NCBI RefSeq assembly: GCF_027924665.1
Contig: NZ_AP027043.1
Span: 2,666,001 to 2,730,000, forward strand
Length of the DNA: 64,000 nt
Source of the DNA: Flavobacterium sp. GSB-24
GTDB taxonomy: Bacteria; Bacteroidota; Bacteroidia; Flavobacteriales; Flavobacteriaceae
Direction of reading: 5' to 3'
Made by a program: the position numbers and the translations under genes. The notes below the pieces were generated by a model that made no database searches, was not told where the DNA came from, and saw only the letters and a program-made list of their open reading frames with translations. Position 1 is the stretch's first letter; every line of letters starts with the position of its first letter. Positions 16,920 to 26,057 of this stretch are shown in pieces.

Positions 16920-18788
16920 ATGCTAGAGCAAAATCAATATACCGAAGATAATATTCGATCACTCGACTGGAAAGAACATATTCGTATGCGTCCAGGGATG
17001 TACATCGGAAAGTTGGGAGACGGTTCTTCTCCAGACGATGGTATTTACATTCTTTTAAAAGAGGTTTTAGATAACTGTATCGATGAGTTCGTAATGGGCT
17101 CTGGAAAAACTATTGAAGTGACAATCAAGGACAAAACGGTTTCCGTTCGTGATTACGGACGTGGAATTCCGTTAGGAAAAGTTGTCGATGTAGTTTCGAA
17201 AATGAATACAGGTGGAAAATACGATTCTAAAGCTTTCCAAAAATCAGTTGGTTTGAATGGTGTCGGAACAAAAGCGGTAAATGCGCTTTCCAATTATTTC
17301 CGAGTAGAATCTGTTCGTGACGATAAACAAAAAGCGGCGGAGTTTTCTGCAGGAAATTTAGTTTCAGAAGAAGATGTAATTGATACAACAAAACGTAAAG
17401 GAACCAAAGTGACTTTTACGCCAGATGAAACGATCTTCAAAAACTATAAATTCCGTTTAGAATATGTGATCAAAATGGTCAAAAATTATTGTTATTTGAA
17501 CAATGGTTTAACGATTATTTTTAACGGAGAAAAATATTATTCAGAAAACGGACTTCGCGATTTATTAGAAGAAACAATTAACGAAGAAGATTTAGAATAC
17601 CCAATTATCCACTTAAAAGAGCATGATATTGAAGTTGCGTTAACACATAGTAAAACGCAGTACAGTGAAGAATATCACTCTTTTGTGAACGGTCAGAATA
17701 CAACACAGGGAGGAACGCACTTAGCGGCCTATCGTGAAGCTGTTGTAAAAACAATTCGTGAATTTTACAATAAGAATTTCGAAGCATCAGATGTTAGAAA
17801 ATCGATTGTGAGTGCGATTAGTATTAAAGTAATGGAACCTGTTTTTGAGTCTCAGACCAAAACAAAATTAGGTTCTACAGATATGGGTTCAGATGATGGA
17901 ACACCTCCAGTTTCTGTTCGTACTTTCGTTAACGATTTCATTAAAACCAAATTAGATAATTATTTACATAAAAACCCGCCGACTGCCGAAGCCTTATTGC
18001 GTAAAATTCTACAGGCAGAACGCGAACGTAAAGAATTATCAGGAATTAGAAAACTGGCTACAGATCGTGCTAAAAAGGCCAATCTTCATAATAAAAAATT
18101 AAGAGACTGCCGCGCGCATCTTCCAGATACCAAAAACCCAAGAAACTTAGAAAGCACACTTTTTATTACCGAGGGAGATTCGGCTTCTGGATCGATTACA
18201 AAGTCACGCGACGTGAATACGCAAGCCGTTTTCAGTTTGCGTGGTAAGCCTTTGAATTCATACGGAATGACAAAAAAAATTGTGTATGAGAATGAAGAAT
18301 TCAACTTGCTTCAAGCAGCCTTAGATATCGAAGACGGACTAGAAAAATTACGTTACAACAACATCGTAATCGCAACCGATGCCGATGTCGACGGAATGCA
18401 CATTCGTTTGCTGTTGATTACTTTCTTTTTACAGTTTTTTCCAGAATTAATCAAAGAAGGGCATTTGTACATTTTGCAGACGCCTCTTTTCAGGGTTCGA
18501 AACAAAAAAGAAACCATTTACTGTTATTCTGAAGAAGAAAGAAAAGAAGCCATTGAAAAACTAAAACCAAAACCAGAAATCACCCGATTTAAAGGTTTGG
18601 GAGAGATTTCGCCAGATGAGTTCAAAAACTTTATTGGAGAAACCATTCGTCTTGATCCGGTTATGATGGATAAAAACACTTCTATTGAGCAATTATTATC
18701 TTTCTATATGGGGAAAAATACTCCAGACAGACAAGATTTTATTATCAAGAATTTGAAGGTGGAGATCGATGAGTTGGTAGAGGTTTAG
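16920..18788 (+). CDS. parE: DNA topoisomerase IV subunit B
   Basis: This is the ATPase and TOPRIM subunit of topoisomerase IV, which decatenates daughter chromosomes. At 622 residues it has the short ParE/GyrB form. The GHKL motifs are [18 protein letters not shown] and [14 protein letters not shown]; the transducer lysine region follows (SQTKTKLG). TOPRIM residues are EGDSASGS and [10 protein letters not shown], and the C-terminus contains [13 protein letters not shown]. Assignment to ParE rather than GyrB rests on the adjacent parC-like gene, 57 bases downstream, and on sequence length. Confidence 0.93.
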   Translation: MLEQNQYTEDNIRSLDWKEHIRMRPGMYIGKLGDGSSPDDGIYILLKEVLDNCIDEFVMGSGKTIEVTIKDKTVSVRDYGRGIPLGKVVDVVSKMNTGGKYDSKAFQKSVGLNGVGTKAVNALSNYFRVESVRDDKQKAAEFSAGNLVSEEDVIDTTKRKGTKVTFTPDETIFKNYKFRLEYVIKMVKNYCYLNNGLTIIFNGEKYYSENGLRDLLEETINEEDLEYPIIHLKEHDIEVALTHSKTQYSEEYHSFVNGQNTTQGGTHLAAYREAVVKTIREFYNKNFEASDVRKSIVSAISIKVMEPVFESQTKTKLGSTDMGSDDGTPPVSVRTFVNDFIKTKLDNYLHKNPPTAEALLRKILQAERERKELSGIRKLATDRAKKANLHNKKLRDCRAHLPDTKNPRNLESTLFITEGDSASGSITKSRDVNTQAVFSLRGKPLNSYGMTKKIVYENEEFNLLQAALDIEDGLEKLRYNNIVIATDADVDGMHIRLLLITFFLQFFPELIKEGHLYILQTPLFRVRNKKETIYCYSEEERKEAIEKLKPKPEITRFKGLGEISPDEFKNFIGETIRLDPVMMDKNTSIEQLLSFYMGKNTPDRQDFIIKNLKVEIDELVEV

Positions 18789-18845
18789 AAGAAAGAATAA
18801 AAGAATTATAGAAGAATTTTTTAGTAGTTATACTGAACAAAATAT

Positions 18846-21563
18846 ATGAAAGACGAAGAAGACGATAACATAATTCCAAACGACGACGAGAATAATTCAG
18901 ATGAAAACCTGATGGATAATCAGGATGGAGATGAAGATGAGATTATCGATGTAGATGCTAAGCATTTTGAAGGACAGCATTTTTACGAAAACCAAGAAGA
19001 AGAAGGCGAAGACGTTATTACAAAAGTAACGGGAATGTACAAAGATTGGTTTTTGGATTATGCTTCGTATGTAATTCTGGAACGTGCAGTTCCTGCTATC
19101 GAGGACGGATTTAAACCTGTTCAGCGTCGTATTATGCACTCTTTAAAAGAGCTGGATGATGGTCGATATAACAAAGTTGCCAATGTAGTAGGGCACACCA
19201 TGCAGTATCACCCACACGGAGATGCGAGTATTGGTGACGCAATGGTGCAGATTGGTCAAAAAGATCTACTAATTGACTGCCAGGGAAACTGGGGTAATAT
19301 TTTAACAGGCGACGGAGCGGCAGCTTCGCGTTACATTGAGGCACGTTTATCTAAATTTGCGTTGGAGGTTTTATATTCTCCAAAAATTACAGATTGGGGA
19401 GTTTCGTATGATGGTCGTCGTGCAGAACCAAACAATCTTCCAGTAAAATTCCCATTGCTTTTGGCACAAGGTGCAGAAGGTATTGCAGTTGGACTTTCTA
19501 CAAAAGTGCTGCCTCACAACTTCAACGAGTTGATTGATGCTTCTATTAAAATTTTAAAAGGAAAAGCATTTACGCTTTATCCTGATTTTATGACGGCTGG
19601 TATTGCCGATGTTTCCAATTATAATGACGGAATGCGTGGCGGACGTGTACGTGTGCGTGCTAAGATTTCGCAATTAGACAAAAATACACTGGTCATAACG
19701 CAAATTCCGTTTTCGACCAATACATCAAGTTTAATTGATAGTATTTTGAAAGCCAATGATAAAGGTAAAATCAAAATCAAGAAAATTGAAGACAACACAG
19801 CAGCCGATGTTGAAATTTTAATTCATCTTTTCCCAGGTGTTTCGCCAGATAAAACAATTGATGCTTTATTTGCTTTTACAGCCTGCGAAACTTCTGTTGC
19901 GCCTTTAGGTTGCGTTATTGAAGATAATAAACCGTTGTTTATTGGTGTTTCTGAAATGTTGAAGATTTCAACGCACAGAACCGTAGATTTGCTTCGTCAG
20001 GAATTAGAAATTCAATTAGAAGAATTAAAGAATAAATGGCATTTCTCTACTTTGGAAAAAATATTCATTCGCGAAGAAATGTATATTGATTTCAAGTTGT
20101 ATGGAGACAGAGAATCGCTTTACAAATATTTATACGATCGTTTTGAGCCTTTCAAAAAATCATTCGTTAGAGAAATCACTGATGAAGATTTACAGCGTTT
20201 GACTCAAATCCCGATGATTCGTATTACCCGTTTTGACTCGGATAAAGCCGATGAATTGATTTCAAGGTTAGAAGAAGAAATGAAAGAAGTCGAGTATAAT
20301 CTGGAGCATTTAACAGATTTTGCAATTGCGTATTTTACCAAATTAAAAGAGAAATACGGAAAAGGTCGTGAACGTCAGACAGAGCTTCGTGTTTTTGATA
20401 ATGTCGAAGCAACCAAAGTCGTTTTACGTAACACCAAATTGTACGTAAACCGCGAGGAAGGATTCGTAGGAACCAGCTTAAAGAAAGACGAATACGTTGC
20501 CGATTGTTCTGATATTGATGATGTAATTGTATTTTTGCGCGACGGTACAATGATGATTACAAAAGTAGACGCTAAAACGTTTATAGGTAAAGATATAATT
20601 CATGTTGCTGTTTTTGATAAGAGTGATAAACGTACGATTTATAACATGATGTACCGTGATGGTAAATCGGGTCCGTCTTATATCAAACGCTTTAATGTGA
20701 CAGGGGTAACACGTGACAAAGCATACGATTTGACAAACGGAACAAATGGTTCGCAAGTGGTTTATTTTTCACATAATCCAAATGGAGAAGCTGAGGTTGT
20801 AACCATATTATTGCGTCAAATAGGAACCATTAAGAAACTGAAATTCGATATTGATTTTGCTAAGCTGGCTATTAAAGGCCGTGGATCAAAAGGAAATTTA
20901 GTAACAAAATATCCAATCAAGAAAATCGAATTAAAAGAAAAAGGAATTTCGACTTTACTGCCAAGAAAAGTTTGGTTTGATGATACTGTAAAACGTCTAA
21001 ATGTTGATGGAAGAGGAGAACTGCTTGGAGAATTTAAACCAACAGATAAAATCTTAATAATTAGCCAGTCAGGAAAATTAAAAGTAATTATTCCAGAATT
21101 ATCAACTCATTTTGAAGAAGATATGATTGTTTTGGAAAAATGGAAGCCTAAAAAGCCAATTTCGGCAATTTATTATGATGGAGAAAAAGAGCGCTATTTC
21201 TTGAAACGTTTTCTTGTGGAGAATGAAGGAAAGGAAGAAAGCTTTATTACAGATCACCCGAATTCGCAATTAGAAATTGTGTCGACAGATTATCGTCCTG
21301 TGGCTCAATTGGTTTTTGCAAAAGTAAAAGGAGTTCAAAAAGAAGATTTACATATTGATGTTGAAGATTTTATAGCTGTAAAAGGCTTCAAGGCTCTAGG
21401 AAATCAGTTGACAACTGACAAATTAAAACAAGTTAATTTGTTAGATCCGCTTCCCTACGACGAACCAGTTGAAGAAGTTCCAGAGAAGCCAGAATTGTCA
21501 GACGAAGATTCAGTTGAAACAGAATTAGACGACGATGGTCAAATAGGTTTGGTTTTAGATTAA
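18846..21563 (+). CDS. parC: DNA topoisomerase IV subunit A
   Basis: This subunit cuts and rejoins DNA. The 905-residue protein has the winged-helix core with PVQRRIMHSL and the catalytic tyrosine in AAASRYIEARL (Tyr163). The region matching the quinolone pocket reads HPHGDASIGDAMV, with Ala127 and Asp131 where E. coli ParC has Ser80 and Glu84. An unusual acidic N-terminal extension (residues 1-57, many Asp/Glu) precedes the core and the C-terminus is also acidic (ELDDDGQIGLVLD). The beta-pinwheel region (from about 540) contains repeated blade motifs, e.g. GTMMITKVDAKTF. It partners with parE. Confidence 0.93.
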   Translation: MKDEEDDNIIPNDDENNSDENLMDNQDGDEDEIIDVDAKHFEGQHFYENQEEEGEDVITKVTGMYKDWFLDYASYVILERAVPAIEDGFKPVQRRIMHSLKELDDGRYNKVANVVGHTMQYHPHGDASIGDAMVQIGQKDLLIDCQGNWGNILTGDGAAASRYIEARLSKFALEVLYSPKITDWGVSYDGRRAEPNNLPVKFPLLLAQGAEGIAVGLSTKVLPHNFNELIDASIKILKGKAFTLYPDFMTAGIADVSNYNDGMRGGRVRVRAKISQLDKNTLVITQIPFSTNTSSLIDSILKANDKGKIKIKKIEDNTAADVEILIHLFPGVSPDKTIDALFAFTACETSVAPLGCVIEDNKPLFIGVSEMLKISTHRTVDLLRQELEIQLEELKNKWHFSTLEKIFIREEMYIDFKLYGDRESLYKYLYDRFEPFKKSFVREITDEDLQRLTQIPMIRITRFDSDKADELISRLEEEMKEVEYNLEHLTDFAIAYFTKLKEKYGKGRERQTELRVFDNVEATKVVLRNTKLYVNREEGFVGTSLKKDEYVADCSDIDDVIVFLRDGTMMITKVDAKTFIGKDIIHVAVFDKSDKRTIYNMMYRDGKSGPSYIKRFNVTGVTRDKAYDLTNGTNGSQVVYFSHNPNGEAEVVTILLRQIGTIKKLKFDIDFAKLAIKGRGSKGNLVTKYPIKKIELKEKGISTLLPRKVWFDDTVKRLNVDGRGELLGEFKPTDKILIISQSGKLKVIIPELSTHFEEDMIVLEKWKPKKPISAIYYDGEKERYFLKRFLVENEGKEESFITDHPNSQLEIVSTDYRPVAQLVFAKVKGVQKEDLHIDVEDFIAVKGFKALGNQLTTDKLKQVNLLDPLPYDEPVEEVPEKPELSDEDSVETELDDDGQIGLVLD

Positions 21564-21568
21564 AAATA

Positions 21569-21602
21569 AAAACCGCTAGGATTAATTTCTTAGCGTTTTT
21601 TT
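21569..21602 (+). terminator. parC terminator
   Basis: The stem ACCGCTA / TAGCGTT with G-U and A-T extensions is followed by seven T. The leading sequence attaaaaataaaaaccgcta is repeated at the second terminator at 22543-22578. Confidence 0.75.
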
Positions 21603-21772
21603 ATCGAGATTAATGTTTTAGTTTTAAATGATTATTTTTTTAATTATTTGCCTATTACTTTATTCGATTAACATATTTTTAATAAGTCTTATATTGTTAT
21701 AAAATTAACTTATTGTGGTTACTTATAACTTTTTTTGATTTTTAAATTAGCAATTCATTTAAAAATCAAATT

Positions 21773-22513
21773 ATGAAAAAAATTTTATGTCTAGTTAGTG
21801 CCATTTTATTGGTATTAAATTCTTGTTCAAGTAATGATGCACAAAGCATAGATAAAACTTCTGAAGTTTTACTTAAAAAGACAATTATTACAGGGGCTGA
21901 TAATTCCTTTTCTGAAGTGAAATGTTTATACGATGGAAATAAGATAGTTAGTAATACATCGAATAATGAAAATGAACTACGATATATTTACACAGGAACT
22001 AAAATAACAAAACTAGAATTCTTCGAAAGAGGGATGCTTCAAAGTTATATAGATTATACATATAATAATGAAAAATTGGTTTCTAAAAGTAACATGTTGC
22101 CTAATGGTGAAAAAATAAGCGAAACAGAATATACTTATTTTGATAATGGAAATATAAGTTATTTGGAATCTATTAAAGCAGGATCTCAAATAGTTACAGT
22201 TTTAGGAGTTTATAAGTTTTCAAATGGCAATTTATTAAGTAGTGAAAAGTATGAGAATGGAGTTATGACTACAGGTGTATATTATGAATATGACAATAAA
22301 AATAATCCAAGTAAAAATATTTTAGGATTTAATTTATTATTAGATCATGATGTATCTGTTAATAATGTAGTTAAACAAACTTGTATTTCAAATTCAGGTG
22401 TAACCACTGAATTTACAAACGCTTATAAATATAATGCTAAAGATTATCCAACTGAAAAAATTAAAAGTTTAGTAAATCGAAACGCTAAGGAAACAACTCA
22501 ATTTTTTTATTAA
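21773..22513 (+). CDS. lipoprotein with YD-like repeats, unknown function
   Basis: The 246-residue protein has a lipoprotein signal (MKKILCLVSAILLVLNSCSSN, Cys18). The rest consists of short tyrosine- and glycine-containing beta units (YDGNKIVS, YTGTKITKLEF, YNNEKLVSKS, YFDNGNISYLES, YEYDNKNNPSK), reminiscent of the YD/RHS or MORN type repeats seen in flavobacterial surface lipoproteins. I do not recognise a specific family. It is flanked on both sides by near-identical terminator sequences (21569 and 22543) and stands alone next to the type VI scar. Confidence 0.8.
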   Translation: MKKILCLVSAILLVLNSCSSNDAQSIDKTSEVLLKKTIITGADNSFSEVKCLYDGNKIVSNTSNNENELRYIYTGTKITKLEFFERGMLQSYIDYTYNNEKLVSKSNMLPNGEKISETEYTYFDNGNISYLESIKAGSQIVTVLGVYKFSNGNLLSSEKYENGVMTTGVYYEYDNKNNPSKNILGFNLLLDHDVSVNNVVKQTCISNSGVTTEFTNAYKYNAKDYPTEKIKSLVNRNAKETTQFFY

Positions 22514-22542
22514 TATTAGAAATTGTAACATCAATTAAAAAT

Positions 22543-22578
22543 AAAAACCGCTAAGAAATTAATCTTAGCGGCTTTTTT
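22543..22578. terminator. bidirectional terminator
   Basis: The stem CCGCTAAGA / TCTTAGCGG (22548-22556, 22563-22571) with A and T tracts on both sides lies between the plus-strand lipoprotein gene and the minus-strand truncated tssH. It shares its first twenty bases with the parC terminator. Confidence 0.8.
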
Positions 22579-22596
22579 GTATTGAAGTTTTTAGAA

Positions 22597-23568
22597 TTAA
22601 TTTTCTGAGATAGAGATTAATTCTTGTTTTATCCATTTTACTTCATTGTTTTCAATACTAACAAAAATAGTATCTCCGTCTTTTATTTCTCCTGAGATTA
22701 TTTTCTTAGCTAAAGGTCTTCTTAAATGCGTTCGAATGATACTTTTAATCGGTCTTGCTCCGTATTTAGCATTATACCCATTTTCAGCCAGATAAAGTTT
22801 AGCTTCTATTGGAATATCGACTTTAATATTGATGTTTTTGAGTAAATCCATAAACTCTTTTTTCAGGTGAATTTCAAATATTTTTAGAGCATTTTCTTTA
22901 CTGATAGGCGCAAAAGGTACAATTTCAGTTAAACGTCCTAAAAATTCTGGTCTGAAATAATTCGTCATAATTTCCATTAAAGAAGTTGAGGCAGGAATTT
23001 GACCACTATTAAAAGTTTCAACAATGTGGTCTGCACCAATATTCGAAGTAAAAAGAATAATAGCATTAGAGAAATCACCTTCTTTTCCTAGTCGGTCGTG
23101 CAGTTTTCCTTCGTCCATAATTTGAAGAAAAACATCAAAAACAGACGGATGCGCTTTTTCAATTTCATCAAATAAAACTATAGAGTAAGGTTTCTGTCTG
23201 ATCTTGTTTACCAGTAAGCCTCCCTGTTCATACCCTACGTATCCCGGAGGCGCCCCGTAAAGTAAAGCCGCTGAATGTTCTTCTTTAAATTCAGACATGT
23301 CAAAACGTATAATTGCATTCTCATCCTGAAAAAGAAATTCGGCTAGACTTTTGGCCAGTTCTGTTTTACCAGTTCCTGTTGGACCTAAGAAAAAGAAAGA
23401 AGCGATTGGCTGTCCAGCTTTGCTTAATCCAGATCTTGATTCTAGAATTGAACCTGCAACTGTTGCAATACAATGATCTTGACCAATTACCCTTTGGTTA
23501 AGAACTTGCTCAATATTGTTAAGTTTTTGTTTTTCTTCTTCGTTTAATTTTCCTGCTGGTATTCCTGC
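22597..23568 (-). pseudogene. tssH: tssH (ClpV-like AAA+ ATPase), C-terminal half only
   Basis: The frame is open from 23568 down to the stop at 22597 and encodes only the second AAA+ module, beginning at AGIPAGKLNEEEKQKL, the linker before NBD2. The Walker A GPTGTGKT, Walker B VLFDEIEKAHP, sensor 1 LFTSNIG, Arg finger in RPEFLGRLTEIVPF and sensor 2 GARPIKSII are intact. The GRLTEIVPFAPIS stretch fits a type VI TssH better than housekeeping ClpB. The N-domain and first ATPase domain are absent: upstream of the AGIP motif the frame shows one unrelated codon and a stop. In a full-length protein this would be about 850 residues. Confidence 0.82.
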
Positions 23569-24143
23569 AGATCAGCCAGCTCTTGGCTTCGGTAGAGCAG
23601 CAGGCAAAGGAAAGCAGCTTTTTAAAAAATAATGATCCTTATATAATGATCAAACCTAAATCTGATCAATATAAAGATAATACATTTCAAATAAATTACT
23701 GGTCAACCTGTGCAGAAGAGGGAAATGACATTAAAGCAGGAACCGCTTTAGACTGCAAAGATTTATTTTTTATAAGCAACAAAGTTACCTTAATGACTAA
23801 TACTGTTGGAGGCGTAAATAAGCAAAATAATAAGGACAGGATTTTAGCGTACAGAAATGCATTACTAACCCGTGGCAGAATCGTAACTTTTGCTGATATT
23901 AAAGCTTTTGGTTTTAACCATTTTAAAAATTCGATTACCGATATTAAAATAGAAAAAGGAACTCGAAAAGAAATTTCTGTAAAAGCAGGTTTTAGCCGAA
24001 CGGTAGATATTTTCATAAAAACAAATCCAGAAGAAAAGGAACATTTATCAAATTCCGAATGGGAGTATCTATGTGACAGCTTCATGAAAAATCTTAAGAA
24101 TAGATCGTCAAACGTATTTCCATATAGAATGTTTGTCGACTAA
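23565..24143 (+). pseudogene. type VI baseplate protein (TssF-like), C-terminal fragment
   Basis: The frame runs from the junction to the stop at 24141-24143 and has no ATG near its start (the first possible initiation codon is a TTG at 23583). About 190 residues remain. The order SSFLKNNDPYIMIKPKSDQY, TFQINYWSTCAEEGNDI and AYRNALLTRGRIVTFADIKAFG resembles the C-terminal part of TssF/gp6-type baseplate subunits of Bacteroidota type VI systems, including the conserved RxRIVTxxDIKA motif. The family call is from memory and moderate. A complete TssF would have several hundred more residues. A terminator follows at 24149. Confidence 0.65.
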
Positions 24144-24148
24144 AAAGA

Positions 24149-24181
24149 GGAACGCCGAAATTTATATTTTCGGCGTTTTTG
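24149..24181 (+). terminator. terminator after the tssF-like fragment
   Basis: A perfect 10-bp stem, AACGCCGAAA / TTTCGGCGTT (24151-24160, 24168-24177), is followed by T residues, just past the stop codon at 24143. It could also serve the minus-strand peroxidase gene. Confidence 0.85.
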
Positions 24182-24205
24182 TTAATCTGGAAGTTATTAT
24201 TGGTT

Positions 24206-25990
24206 TTATTGGTATTTTTTATCTGTAAGCGTTTTCATAAAAGCAACAAGAGCATGTTCTTCTTTTACGGTTAAATTCAGTTTATCAAACGGCAAAGTTT
24301 GGTTTGCTACTTCATAACCTAAACCTTGTCCGCCGCCTTTATTGTAAAAAGAAACCACTTCTTCGAGTGTTTTAAAAACTCCATTGTGCATGTACGGAGC
24401 GGTAACTGCTGCATTTCGAACGGTTGGAGTTTTAAACGCACCAACCAATTGGGGCATTTTATTGTATAAATAACGGCCTTTATCTGGACTCAAAGTTCTG
24501 CCTGATGCTTCATTTGGAGTTCCAATAACTTCATGTTCTGTTTTTGAATAACTTGGCGGAACTGTTCCATTAAACAAAGGCGTAAAATGACAGGTGGCAC
24601 ATTTTGCTTTTCCCATAAAAAGATTCATTCCTTCAATTTCTTGATTATTAAGGCTGTTTTTATTTCCCCTCATGTATTTATCAAATCTGGAGTCAAAGGC
24701 ATTTAAAGAACGAATATAACTCGCAATTGCATTTTGAATCTGCCAGGCTTCTGGTTTTAAAGTTTTGGGATAGGCTTTTTTGAAGACTTTTATATACTCT
24801 TGATCTAAGAGAATTTTGGCATGAATGTTATCCATAGAACCATGCATTTCGTCTTTATTCTGAATAACATCAACACTCTGCTTTTCTAAATCTAACTGAC
24901 GCATGTCCCAAAATTGAGCATTTTGTAAAGAAGCATAAGTTAGAGTAGGAGTGTTTCGGGCTAGATTTGAACCTGTTAAAGATAGATTTGTTTTTAGTCC
25001 ATCTGTAAATGCTTTTTCAGGATGATGACAAGAAGCACAGCTTCGATCATTATTTTTAGAAAGGCTTTTATCATAAAACAGTTTTTCTCCCAGAATTGAT
25101 TTGTCCTTCGTAAAATTATATTCTTCCGAAAGTACAAAAGCATTTACATCAAAAGCATCTTTGTCAAATAAAGTTTCAATTGTTGGTTTTAGCGGACTGC
25201 TTTTTTTTACGTTTTTAATATGCTCTTCTTTTTGAAATGCTTTTAAATTTTTTGAAATCGGATTCAAATATTCGCTTATAAAAACAGCTCGGTTAAAAGC
25301 ATTGAAATTGTTGTTTTCTTGGCAATACTTTTGCGCTTTAGATACCAATTTTTTTAATTCTGTTAATGATTTATTATTAGCATTAATTTTTTCCAACGAT
25401 TCTGGAATCACAATTAAACTTTGTCCAGCTTCAAGAATTGAAGATTGCAAAATCGGACTATCAAAACCAGTAATTCCTAAAGCAATAACACGAAATACAT
25501 TTTGCTGAATAGCATCTAAAATATAATCATCACTAATCGTAATAACCTCAAAAGTACTTTTGAGCTGTTTGATATTCGATTGAAAGATATTCAATTCTCT
25601 AATTAAATCTTCTCTACTTTCTTTATTGTATTCAGGATAAATCATTTCTTCTATAACCTGAAAACCGTGTGGTTCAAAAGATCTGTTTTCTTCCAATTCC
25701 ATTTCATCCAAAGCTGGGCCATTCATAAATCTTGCCGTTTCCGGAATGAAATATTCAACTTCCCATTCCACTTTTTTATAAAGAAGACGAGACTTTTTAA
25801 ATTGCTGTACAATCTCTTTTTGAGATGAATTGTCATTTACAAGCTTTTGAAAATGAATGATTTCGTTGTCTAATTTGGTTAAATCAATTAGTAAATCTTG
25901 TTTAATAGATGATTTAGGATCTTCATTCTTTTGGCATGAAAACAACAAACAAAGTGTTATAACCAGAAATGAAAAATGGTTTAATTTCAT
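24206..25990 (-). CDS. di-haem cytochrome c peroxidase with an imelysin-like N-terminal domain
   Basis: The 594-residue lipoprotein (Cys19 in LLFSCQKN) has two parts. Residues 25-250 are helical with a piece resembling the imelysin GxHxxE-type motif (PHGFQVIEEMIY, 107-118); this comparison is mine and tentative. Residues 285-594 form a MauG/CcpA-type peroxidase with two haem motifs, CASCH (318-322) and CATCH (464-468), and a likely axial Met in APYMHNGVF (534). It would reduce hydrogen peroxide in the periplasm with electrons from cytochromes. It lies 67 bases downstream of the PhoX-like gene, co-directional, with a hairpin between them. Confidence 0.82.
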   Translation of the reverse strand: MKLNHFSFLVITLCLLFSCQKNEDPKSSIKQDLLIDLTKLDNEIIHFQKLVNDNSSQKEIVQQFKKSRLLYKKVEWEVEYFIPETARFMNGPALDEMELEENRSFEPHGFQVIEEMIYPEYNKESREDLIRELNIFQSNIKQLKSTFEVITISDDYILDAIQQNVFRVIALGITGFDSPILQSSILEAGQSLIVIPESLEKINANNKSLTELKKLVSKAQKYCQENNNFNAFNRAVFISEYLNPISKNLKAFQKEEHIKNVKKSSPLKPTIETLFDKDAFDVNAFVLSEEYNFTKDKSILGEKLFYDKSLSKNNDRSCASCHHPEKAFTDGLKTNLSLTGSNLARNTPTLTYASLQNAQFWDMRQLDLEKQSVDVIQNKDEMHGSMDNIHAKILLDQEYIKVFKKAYPKTLKPEAWQIQNAIASYIRSLNAFDSRFDKYMRGNKNSLNNQEIEGMNLFMGKAKCATCHFTPLFNGTVPPSYSKTEHEVIGTPNEASGRTLSPDKGRYLYNKMPQLVGAFKTPTVRNAAVTAPYMHNGVFKTLEEVVSFYNKGGGQGLGYEVANQTLPFDKLNLTVKEEHALVAFMKTLTDKKYQ

Positions 25991-26009
25991 AATAGTACTG
26001 TAGTAGAAA

Positions 26010-26034
26010 CAACCCTTATCAAAAATAAGGGTTG
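26010..26034 (-). terminator. hairpin between the PhoX-like and peroxidase genes
   Basis: A 10-bp stem (CAACCCTTAT / ATAAGGGTTG, 26010-26019 and 26025-26034) with a 5-base loop sits in the gap between the two co-directional genes. It has no strong T-run, so it may be an attenuator or RNA-processing site rather than a full terminator. Confidence 0.5.
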
Positions 26035-26057
26035 CTTTATGATTTTGAATGAAATTA

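Noticed and set aside
22597..23568. Housekeeping ClpB as the origin of the truncated ATPase
   Set aside because: The GRLTEIVPFAPIS stretch and the neighbouring TssF-like fragment fit a type VI TssH better, although ClpB cannot be fully excluded without alignment.
23298..23571. Start of a complete small gene at the ATG at 23298
   Set aside because: The conserved frame continues upstream of that ATG through the Walker A motif to about 23568, so the ATG is internal to a truncated tssH.
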